Source of the DNA: a virus
Direction: 5' to 3' (one strand)
Length of the DNA stretch: 41,400 nt
Virus record (IMG/VR): IMGVR_UViG_3300025030_000221
Coordinates: 1-41,400 of that record
Of this stretch, positions 1 through 5,609 are shown in pieces (positions within the stretch are counted from its first letter, which is position 1; the number at the start of each line of letters is the position of its first letter). The translations under genes were made by a program, and so were the position numbers. A model generated the notes under the pieces. That model was not told the DNA's origin and did not search any database. It was given only the letters and a program-made list of their open reading frames with translations.

Positions 1-219
1 CCTCCCTTTAGCCTTGGCGATGGCGGCGCGGAGCTGGGCCCTCCAGGGGGCCATCTCAGTTCCGGCTAGAATAGAGTGGTGCGTCAACGCTGCCTCAGCC
101 GCCGCCAGCAGGTCTGCATGGCTGTTGACTGCGTTTGCCACATAGCGAGTGCGCTCCGCACCCAGGCTGTTGAATATCGCCAAGAACTCATTGGCTTCCA
201 AGCGCCGGTAGTCCTTCAT
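1..219 (-). CDS. Phage hypothetical protein, C-terminus cut by window edge
   Basis: An open frame of 73 codons starts at the ATG at 219 and runs leftward off the window without a stop, so the protein is partial. The start overlaps the stop of the preceding leftward gene as ATGA, which implies translational coupling. The visible part is helical and Ala-rich, with an Asn-Ser-His-Ala-Asp stretch followed by Leu/Ala-rich helices and a basic end. This style resembles the C-terminal half of small phage proteins whose N-termini carry a His-Thr-Pro-Gly-Pro-Trp motif; that is my recollection, not a database result. Function is unknown. Confidence 0.6.
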   Translation of the reverse strand, partial: MKDYRRLEANEFLAIFNSLGAERTRYVANAVNSHADLLAAAEAALTHHSILAGTEMAPWRAQLRAAIAKAKGR

Positions 220-980
220 GCGTCACCTTCCTGCGCTAGAGTTTCGGCGGGTAATCCGTTCAGGTATTGCAGGAACCGATTGGTCTGCCATTGCTGCTCA
301 ACTGCCCCTGCTGCCCCTGCTGCCCATGCTGCCCTAGCTGCCCCTGCTGCCCCTGCTGCCCCTGCTGCCCTAGCTGCCCATGCTGCTGCCCATGCTGCCC
401 ATGCTGCTGCCCATGCTGCCCTAGCTGCCCATGCTGCCCATGCTGCCCATGCTGCTGCCCATGCTGCCCATGCTGTTCTCTCATAGGCTTGGAATTGAGC
501 TTTAGTGGTATTTGTGTTACGGAGTAAGGCTACTCCCTCAGCTAGCAGCTTCTTCGCTGCGGCGGTAAGCCGAGATAGGAGCAGATGTTCCAGTACATCG
601 GCTAGGTAGGAGCGCAGTAGGGGCCTCACGACGGTATCGTAGTCCTCTACCGTAGCGCGGAAGCACCAGATTGCGTCGTCCAGACCGTTAGTTTCTAAAA
701 TGCGGGCCAGCGGGATAGGCGTGTTCTTGCCATACTGGGTGACGCCTCCGAGGGCAGTAGCCAGCTTATCATAGCCCAGACCTGAGCCGGGCTTTTGCCC
801 GCAGGCCCCGGCGAGTTTGAGCAGGTTGAACGTGGTGTGCAGTGTCATGATTCTCCTTATTGGACTCGAACATGTGATGCCAACTTTATCGGCGACTATG
901 GAGATATACCCATCAGTTCGCTGGAAACTACCCTTATCCACCTTCCACGGCCCCGGTGTGTGCTGTACGTTGATGGTCAC
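216..980 (-). CDS. Ala/Trp-repeat phage protein with two possible starts
   Basis: A 254-codon leftward frame. It begins at a GTG at 980 with an AAGGAG box and a GTGA overlap with the upstream gene. A second in-frame ATG at 848 has its own AAGGAG box and would give 210 aa. Residues 1-44 carry a His-Thr-Pro-Gly-Pro-Trp motif typical of small phage proteins. From residue 45 a separate conserved domain begins (Leu-Glu-Thr-Asn-Gly-Leu-Asp-Asp, then Trp-Cys-Phe-Arg). The C-terminal third is a tandem Ala-Ala-X or Ala-Ala-Ala-X tract with X mostly Trp, Gly or Arg, closed by a Trp-Gln-Thr motif and Leu-Gln-Tyr-Leu. Alanine/Trp-repeat proteins of this build are common in phages and somewhat resemble Imm5-like putative immunity proteins. 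Function is unknown. Confidence 0.65.
   Translation of the reverse strand: MTINVQHTPGPWKVDKGSFQRTDGYISIVADKVGITCSSPIRRIMTLHTTFNLLKLAGACGQKPGSGLGYDKLATALGGVTQYGKNTPIPLARILETNGLDDAIWCFRATVEDYDTVVRPLLRSYLADVLEHLLLSRLTAAAKKLLAEGVALLRNTNTTKAQFQAYERTAWAAWAAAWAAWAAWAARAAWAAAWAAWAAAWAARAAGAAGAAGAARAAWAAGAAGAVEQQWQTNRFLQYLNGLPAETLAQEGDA
300..478 (-). repeat. Tandem 9/12-nt repeat coding Ala-Ala-X units
   Basis: The plus strand shows imperfect tandem copies of GCTGCCC followed by two variable bases, with occasional 12-nt units that add one more GCT/GCC codon. On the leftward coding strand these read Ala-Ala-Trp, Ala-Ala-Gly and Ala-Ala-Arg. The mixture of 9- and 12-nt steps keeps the frame, so unit number can change without breaking the gene. 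Confidence 0.85.
848..862 (-). promoter_or_regulatory. Internal ribosome binding site and ATG inside the Ala/Trp-repeat gene
   Basis: Read leftward, AAGGAG is followed after 4 nt by an ATG at 848, in frame with the longer 216-980 frame. The box is as strong as the one before the GTG at 980, so both a 254-aa and a 210-aa product are plausible. The conserved domain starts at this internal Met, which suggests it was once the true start of a separate gene. Confidence 0.55.
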
Positions 981-1465
981 GCTTCTCCTTTTGCCTCATC
1001 GAATGCTTGATTGAATGTAGCGACCATCCGCCTCTCGCTTTGCGCTGTACTCTCTGTCGCAGGCCGCATCTTCTTGATTTCCGCTTTGACTGCTGCCTCT
1101 GTCTTACCAGGTAGAATCTTCTCGCAATCATCGGGCACGACCTGTTGCCAGGTGCGAAACCGCTCCTCTATCAGAGCGACTCGCCTCTTTTGAAGGCCAG
1201 CTATCATAAGGTCAATCTCCGCTATCTCGGAGACATCCTTCTCCGCCACTTTGCGGACATCATAGTAGGCGAGTCCACCCCAGCCTGGGCCAGCACGGGT
1301 AGTCCGAGATGGCTTGCTCTGGCTCTCCCCCAGAGTGCGACTGACAACCCAGTTCTCAGTGTACCAGGTAGGCTGCCTTGTATTGAGCTTGGGCTTGCGC
1401 TCGAATGGTCTGATCCACCTGTTTTTGAGGGCAGGTGAATACAGGATACTAGCGTACAATGCCAT
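977..1465 (-). CDS. Hypothetical phage protein, 162 aa
   Basis: The ATG at 1465 is preceded by GGGAGGT with 5-nt spacing, and the stop overlaps the next leftward start as GTGA. The N-terminal 75 residues are basic and rich in Trp, Tyr and Pro. The middle (about residues 75-115) forms a charged, coiled-coil-like helix, and the C-terminus is again helical. No catalytic motif or zinc ligand set was recognised. Its place in a coupled leftward set of small genes suggests an accessory early protein. Confidence 0.6.
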   Translation of the reverse strand: MALYASILYSPALKNRWIRPFERKPKLNTRQPTWYTENWVVSRTLGESQSKPSRTTRAGPGWGGLAYYDVRKVAEKDVSEIAEIDLMIAGLQKRRVALIEERFRTWQQVVPDDCEKILPGKTEAAVKAEIKKMRPATESTAQSERRMVATFNQAFDEAKGEA

Positions 1466-1469
1466 ATCT

Positions 1470-1631
1470 CTACCTCCCTTTGGCTTTCCCGCAAGCGCAC
1501 AAGATGATGTGCGCCCCCTCGTGTGGGTGAGGCTTGCACCCCACCCTTTGATACCGATGCCGGTGTTGGCCTAGCTCCTGTCGGGCGATCCCGTTCAGCG
1601 TGGCTACCGCTCTCTGTAGCCGTGTTGCCAT
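1470..1631 (-). CDS. Small His/Cys-containing protein, 53 aa
   Basis: The ATG at 1631 is preceded on the minus strand by AAGGGAGGTAGAGAC, a strong ribosome site. The product has a Cys-Lys-Pro-His-Pro-His stretch and a later Cys-Ala-Cys-Gly, a possible small zinc knuckle. The last codons (Gly-Arg-stop) are built from GGGAGGTAG, so the stop region is also the ribosome site of the next gene at 1465. It is the first gene behind the leftward promoter near 1690. Function is unknown. Confidence 0.55.
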   Translation of the reverse strand: MATRLQRAVATLNGIARQELGQHRHRYQRVGCKPHPHEGAHIILCACGKAKGR

Positions 1632-1673
1632 GTCTCTACCTCCCTTCCTATTGCTTATCCCGCCTACAGCTAG

Positions 1674-1700
1674 GGTATACTACTATTACTACTATGTCAA
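1674..1700 (-). promoter_or_regulatory. Leftward sigma70-type promoter
   Basis: On the minus strand a perfect TTGACA (1695-1700), preceded by CCCC, is followed after 15 bp by TATACC (1674-1679), or after 17 bp by TACCCT. It lies upstream of the leftward genes starting at 1631. The extended CCCCTTGACA box is shared with the promoters near 37.5 kb. The -10 is imperfect, hence moderate confidence. Confidence 0.5.
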
Positions 1701-1749
1701 GGGGGACTCGACAATAACACAAATGTTGCCCAAACTCGTACTACGCCGC

Positions 1750-1778
1750 TTGACCTTTCCCCCAGTCCGTGCTAAAAA
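1750..1778 (+). promoter_or_regulatory. Rightward promoter ending 7 nt before the terS start
   Basis: TTGACC (1750-1755), a 17-bp spacer and TAAAAA (1773-1778) precede the ATG at 1785. Transcription would start at or next to the start codon, giving a leaderless message. AAGG at 1777-1780 could instead act as a weak ribosome site on a longer transcript. Confidence 0.45.
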
Positions 1779-1784
1779 GGATGC

Positions 1785-2201
1785 ATGTCTACCGACTTAC
1801 AGCCTGATCCCGCTCCGGCCCTCTCCCTTGCTCAACGCATCGCTTCATTCTATGGCAATCACCATGACTTCCTGCTGTGGCTCATCGCTAATCCCAGTCG
1901 CCCTCAAACTGAGGGCATGCGTAAACTCGGCCTAGCTGAGGAAACTCTCTATTCGTGGCGCAGGGACATCGCGGGCTACAAGGATTTGGTAGATGCTATC
2001 CAGGATTACAGAGGCGACCTGCGCTCGGAAGCTGCCCGCAGCCTGTTCAACAAAGCTATCATCCCTATATCCGAGGCTATGGTCACCCGTGCCAAGGGCG
2101 ATGGCCGTGACGCCCAACGTGCGGGGGAGCGCATCCTGGAGACCGTAGGCGTTCTACCCAGGGGCAACGACCAGCTACAGCAGGCTCCGGTCTCCAGCTA
2201 G
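1785..2201 (+). CDS. terS: Putative terminase small subunit
   Basis: The 138-aa product is probably the DNA-recognition subunit of the packaging motor. Residues about 17-65 fit a helix-turn-helix with a Trp-Arg-Arg turn (Leu-Tyr-Ser-Trp-Arg-Arg), as in phage small terminases that pick out substrate DNA by an N-terminal HTH. The rest is helical and could mediate oligomerisation. Length suits the family (roughly 130-180 aa). It lies 960 bp upstream of the large terminase, with small genes between. Identification rests on HTH, size and position rather than a diagnostic motif; a transcription regulator is the alternative. Confidence 0.55.
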   Translation: MSTDLQPDPAPALSLAQRIASFYGNHHDFLLWLIANPSRPQTEGMRKLGLAEETLYSWRRDIAGYKDLVDAIQDYRGDLRSEAARSLFNKAIIPISEAMVTRAKGDGRDAQRAGERILETVGVLPRGNDQLQQAPVSS

Positions 2202-2470
2202 GTAGGTTGACGTAACTATCATAGGTTGTACCCACCCCAGATACGGCAGCTTGACGATAACAATGACGTAGCTATGGAGGCTGGTAGACATAAGGATACC
2301 CCCCCCAGTAAGGCTTAGGCTCGCGGTGGTGCTGTTCTAGGGGAGCGAGGTCTACATTGAGGGGCAAAACCCAGGGTGCAAGACACAGAGACGGTTGCGG
2401 GAGAAACTCCCCTCCCTGGGAGAGAGAATAAGGTAGTGCAACCTGGCTTCTATCTGAGGCAAAAACCCGT

Positions 2471-2494
2471 AGGTTGCACCGCCTTGTGCAACCT
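2471..2494. repeat. Perfect 9-bp inverted repeat over a -35 box
   Basis: AGGTTGCAC, a 6-nt loop and GTGCAACCT form a perfect hairpin or dyad. The left arm contains the TTGCAC -35 hexamer of the promoter for the gene at 2509. A third copy of the arm sits 50 bp upstream (2436-2444). A repressor operator is the simplest reading. Confidence 0.6.
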
Positions 2495-2502
2495 GGGATA
2501 AT
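2474..2502 (+). promoter_or_regulatory. Rightward promoter, apparent leaderless start
   Basis: TTGCAC (2474-2479), a 17-bp spacer and GATAAT (2497-2502, five of six consensus bases). The ATG of the next gene is at 2509, exactly 7 nt after the -10, and no Shine-Dalgarno sequence is present. The dyad over the -35 suggests regulation. Confidence 0.6.
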
Positions 2503-2508
2503 CAAGAT

Positions 2509-2724
2509 ATGCCGCTTTCAAAAGAGAGGAACCGTAACAGAATGTGGTGGGAGAGGTATCTTTCCAAACAGCCGTGGTGGAAGAATGGAGGTATGGAAGG
2601 GAACGAAGAGACGATGAAAGCGACCAGGGAAGCGTATGCCAGGGAGCTATCGGGGTTAGTGCCGCCGTTGAAAGACCGAACTGTGCAAAGGTACAGGCAC
2701 ACGATGGAGAGGATTGGGCACTGA
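2509..2724 (+). CDS. Small basic hypothetical protein, 71 aa
   Basis: The ATG at 2509 lacks a ribosome site but sits 7 nt after a good -10 box, so the message is probably leaderless. The product is very charged, with a Trp-Trp-Glu-Arg segment near the N-terminus and a helical C-terminal half. The stop overlaps a tiny 16-codon frame at 2724 (TGATG). It is the first gene of the run leading into the large terminase. No family was recognised. Confidence 0.5.
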   Translation: MPLSKERNRNRMWWERYLSKQPWWKNGGMEGNEETMKATREAYARELSGLVPPLKDRTVQRYRHTMERIGH

Positions 2725-2766
2725 TGGCCTACTACAGTAACCGACAAAAAGCAGCCCACGAAGCCC

Positions 2767-2910
2767 ATGGCTAGGTTGCGACAACAGGCTATTCCTGTAC
2801 CAAAAATCAACCCACACACAGGGGAGCCGCTCATGGAGGAGATGGCGAGGCAGGCTACTAAGAAGCAAGAGGAGTTGGACACCATGCTGCGGGACGGAGA
2901 GTTGTCGTGA
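2767..2910 (+). CDS. Small helical protein, 47 aa
   Basis: This frame runs from the ATG at 2767 to a stop that overlaps the next start as GTGA. After a short N-terminal part the product is a charged helix (Met-Glu-Glu-Met, Lys-Lys-Gln-Glu-Glu) likely to form a coiled coil. It lies in the tightly packed set before the large terminase. Function is unknown, and it is too short for family assignment. Confidence 0.45.
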   Translation: MARLRQQAIPVPKINPHTGEPLMEEMARQATKKQEELDTMLRDGELS

Positions 2911-3164
2911 AGAAGTACCCGATAGTTGAGGTGGAGTGGTTGGACTCGATTACGGATGGTGGCTGGCGTCCGCCAGAGGCGTATTTGGCATCTGCGGCTC
3001 CCGACCAATGTAGGTCGGTGGGCTATCTACTGAAGTCAGCCCGCACGTCAATAACGCTCATGCAGAGCCGTTCAGACCTCAGTGGGAACATGACCAATTC
3101 TGTTACCATACCTAGGGTTGCTGTCAAGAGTATCAAGAGGATGAAGGCAGAGGAAGAGCGATGA
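2907..3164 (+). CDS. Conserved-looking small phage protein, 85 aa
   Basis: It starts at a GTG in a GTGA overlap with the upstream gene and ends in an ATGA overlap with the large terminase. The N-terminus (Val-Glu-Val-Glu-Trp-Leu-Asp-Ser), a central Cys-Arg-Ser-Val-Gly-Tyr-Leu and a C-terminal Ile-Pro-Arg form a pattern I recall from small phage proteins that respond to no known name. It is probably a small beta-rich domain. Coupling suggests it is made together with the terminase. Confidence 0.6.
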   Translation: MKKYPIVEVEWLDSITDGGWRPPEAYLASAAPDQCRSVGYLLKSARTSITLMQSRSDLSGNMTNSVTIPRVAVKSIKRMKAEEER

Positions 3165-5605
3165 CCACCGTTCCTGCTGTTCGCCCTTACCGTGAGCTTC
3201 TTCCGAACGGGGAGATGCGTCACAACATGCACTACGGCCAGATAGCCGTGATGATGTCCAAGGCACGGGAGATACTTGCGCTTAGCGGAGTTCAAAGTGG
3301 AAAAGCCTTAGCCATAGATACGCCGATTCCAACCCCTAACGGGTTTGTTAGCATGGAATCACTGCATCCTGGCGACGTGGTCTTTGACGATGGTGGCAGA
3401 GAGTGCCAAGTGATATTTGCCACCGAAATCCAGTATGGACGGAGATGTTTCAGGGTAGAGTTTGATGATGGGGCCTGGCTCATTGCAGATGCTGACCATT
3501 GTTGGAAGACCCAGACTGCCACACAGAGGAAAAATGAGACGAGACAAGTCAAAATCCCTGTGCCTGGCTGGGCATACCTGCAAAAGCGCAGGCATCCTCG
3601 GTCTAGTGTTGTTACCACAAATGGCATTCGCCGCACCCTTATTTCAAGAGAAGGGGCGCTCAATGAGTCAACGAATCACTCTATAGCCCTCTGCCAGCCT
3701 GTTACTTATCGAGCAAAAGACTATCCAATCCAGCCCTACACTTTAGGATGCTGGCTTGGAGACGGCACATCTGCAAGTTCCAATATAACAACTATGGACG
3801 AGGAGGTATTGGCTGGCATCACTATAGAGGGTTACAGTCTCCATGCCCGACCATCCCCCAACACAGGCAAAGCTCAGACTTATCAAGTGGGCGGAGGACA
3901 TCCAAGCGGAAGCCTTGCAAGTCGGGCAAACACGCTGCAAGGGCGGCTTCGTACCCTTGGGGTGTTGAACAACAAACATATCCCAGACAGCTATCTCAGG
4001 GGTTCCTACGACCAACGCATGGCCTTGCTAAGAGGCTTGATGGACACCGATGGATATTGCGCTCCAAATGGACGGTGTGAGTGGTCGAGCGTGAAACCTT
4101 TGTTAGCTTACGGCTTTGGCGTCTTGCTCTCCTCGCTTGGCATCAAGTGGCGTAGTCGAATCAAAACGCCACTTTGTAATGGGATTCCATCTAAAGACAC
4201 CACCGTTTTTGACTTTTGCACCACGTTGCCTGTTTTTACAATTGCCAGAAAACTGGTAAGACAGGCGAAGGTCAATCGCCCAGATGTGCGCCGCAGATTT
4301 ATAACTGCCGTCGTCCCCATTGCATCTATGCCAGTGAAGTGTATTCAGGTGAGCAGTCCTTCCAGCATGTATTTGGCTGGCTATGGTTATGTGCCAACAC
4401 ATAACACCTCAGTAGGCGTGGACTGGATGGACAGGGAGATAGCGGAACGGGGCGAGGGCGACTATCTCATGGTGTCGGCCACGTACCCCCTCATGCAACT
4501 GAAGCTCTTACCTGAGTTCTTGGACGTGTTTCAGCACATGCAGCACAAAGGCCGCTATCGTGACTCTGATAAGGTGTTTGAGTTCACAGTAGGCAAGACA
4601 CGGGTGATATTCGGCACGGCCACCAACCCCGAAAGCCTTGAATCGGCGACGGCGAAGGCTGCTGTGGCCGATGAAGCGGGGCAACGCCAGTTCCGCCGTG
4701 AGGCACGAGAGGCTCTCCTGCGACGCCTCAGCATCCACCAGGGGCGGATACTGTACCCCACGACGCCCTACCTGTTGGGCTGGCTGAAGACTGAGCTTTT
4801 TGACAGAGCAAAAGAGCCAGATAGTGGCATTGAAGTCATCTCCTGGCCCTCGACGGCCAATCCCGCTTTCCCCCCGGAGGAGTTCGAGCGGGCCAAGAAG
4901 ACCATGCCTGGATGGAAGTTCCGCATGTTCTACGAGGGGAAGTTCGAGCGGCCCGCTGGACTGGTCTACGACGCCTTCGATGAGGCCGCCTGCAAGATAA
5001 AGCGGTTCGCCATTCCCGCAGCCTGGCCCCACTACGTCGGCCACGACTTCGGGACAGCGAACCCCGCAGCCATGTTCTATGCCCAGGACCCCGCCACGGG
5101 ATACTTCTACGCCTATGATGAGTACAAACCTGGGCCTGGACGGTCTACCAGGGAGCATGTGCAGGAGTTCAAACGGCTGACCGAGGGCTTGAACGTGATG
5201 AAACGGGCTGGCGGCAGCCACCAAGAGGAGGAGATACGGGAGGCGTACAGGGCCAACGGCTGGTTCATCCAGGAACCCAAAATCCACGACGTGGCGACTG
5301 GCATAGATAGGGTGTATGGCCTTCACAAGCTCAATAAGCTGTTTGTGTTCAATGACTTGCAGAAGTATCTTGACGAAAAGCTGTCTTACTCGTATGCTTT
5401 GAACGATAAATACGAGCCGACGGACGACATTGAGGACAAAAGTACTTTCCACCTCCTCGACGCAGAAAGATATATCCTTTCCGACTTCACGCCTGAGCTG
5501 GTGGACGGGGACAATCAGAGGTTTGTGATGCAACGCCACGGAGGGTATGCCCGACGCATCATCAGAGCAGGCGGACAGCGGTCCAGGGTGGTGACACGGA
5601 GATAA
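3161..5605 (+). CDS. terL: Terminase large subunit interrupted by an intein
   Basis: This is the ATPase-nuclease of the DNA packaging motor. The precursor is 814 aa. Removing the intein (residues 49-415) leaves 447 aa, a normal TerL size. The N-extein ends Gly-Val-Gln-Ser-Gly-Lys-48 and the C-extein begins Thr-416-Ser, so splicing rebuilds a Walker A loop. A Walker B-like Val-Ala-Asp-Glu-Ala-Gly lies about 90 residues into the C-extein. An RNase H-like nuclease start (Gly-His-Asp-Phe-Gly-Thr-Ala-Asn-Pro) follows near residue 626. The ATG is in an ATGA overlap with the upstream gene, and the portal gene follows after 4 bp. An unspliced precursor could not bind ATP, so splicing is required for packaging. 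Confidence 0.92.
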   Translation: MTTVPAVRPYRELLPNGEMRHNMHYGQIAVMMSKAREILALSGVQSGKALAIDTPIPTPNGFVSMESLHPGDVVFDDGGRECQVIFATEIQYGRRCFRVEFDDGAWLIADADHCWKTQTATQRKNETRQVKIPVPGWAYLQKRRHPRSSVVTTNGIRRTLISREGALNESTNHSIALCQPVTYRAKDYPIQPYTLGCWLGDGTSASSNITTMDEEVLAGITIEGYSLHARPSPNTGKAQTYQVGGGHPSGSLASRANTLQGRLRTLGVLNNKHIPDSYLRGSYDQRMALLRGLMDTDGYCAPNGRCEWSSVKPLLAYGFGVLLSSLGIKWRSRIKTPLCNGIPSKDTTVFDFCTTLPVFTIARKLVRQAKVNRPDVRRRFITAVVPIASMPVKCIQVSSPSSMYLAGYGYVPTHNTSVGVDWMDREIAERGEGDYLMVSATYPLMQLKLLPEFLDVFQHMQHKGRYRDSDKVFEFTVGKTRVIFGTATNPESLESATAKAAVADEAGQRQFRREAREALLRRLSIHQGRILYPTTPYLLGWLKTELFDRAKEPDSGIEVISWPSTANPAFPPEEFERAKKTMPGWKFRMFYEGKFERPAGLVYDAFDEAACKIKRFAIPAAWPHYVGHDFGTANPAAMFYAQDPATGYFYAYDEYKPGPGRSTREHVQEFKRLTEGLNVMKRAGGSHQEEEIREAYRANGWFIQEPKIHDVATGIDRVYGLHKLNKLFVFNDLQKYLDEKLSYSYALNDKYEPTDDIEDKSTFHLLDAERYILSDFTPELVDGDNQRFVMQRHGGYARRIIRAGGQRSRVVTRR
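3305..4405 (+). other. Class 3 (WCT-type) intein with LAGLIDADG endonuclease
   Basis: The 367-residue intein spans residues 49-415 of the TerL precursor. It begins with Ala rather than Cys or Ser and ends His-Asn, followed by Thr+1. The class 3 signature is present: Trp-115 two residues after the block B His (Asp-His-Cys-Trp), Cys-394 at the block F position (Val-Lys-Cys-Ile-Gln-Val), and Thr-413 just before His-Asn. In class 3 inteins the block F Cys replaces the N-terminal nucleophile. Two dodecapeptide motifs mark a homing endonuclease (near residues 195-203, Leu-Gly-Cys-Trp-Leu-Gly-Asp-Gly, and 289-298, Leu-Leu-Arg-Gly-Leu-Met-Asp-Thr-Asp-Gly). Both keep their acidic residues, so the nuclease may be active. 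Confidence 0.9.
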
Positions 5606-5609
5606 GCGC

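Larger units (their letters stand above)
2202..2508. other. Non-coding 307-bp gap with hairpins and repeats
   Basis: No convincing gene was found here. The stretch holds a GGGAG-AAA-CTCCC hairpin at 2399-2411 and three copies of a 9-mer (GTGCAACCT at 2436-2444 and 2486-2494, inverted at 2471-2479). It ends in a promoter abutting the next start codon. Its place between terminase genes makes a packaging (cos/pac) or operator role possible; this is inference. Confidence 0.5.

Noticed and set aside
260-527. Gln-Gly-His repeat and Cys-Pro repeat frames over the 300-478 repeat
   Set aside because: Both are other readings of the 9/12-nt array. Only the 216-980 leftward frame extends into conserved sequence and has ribosome sites.
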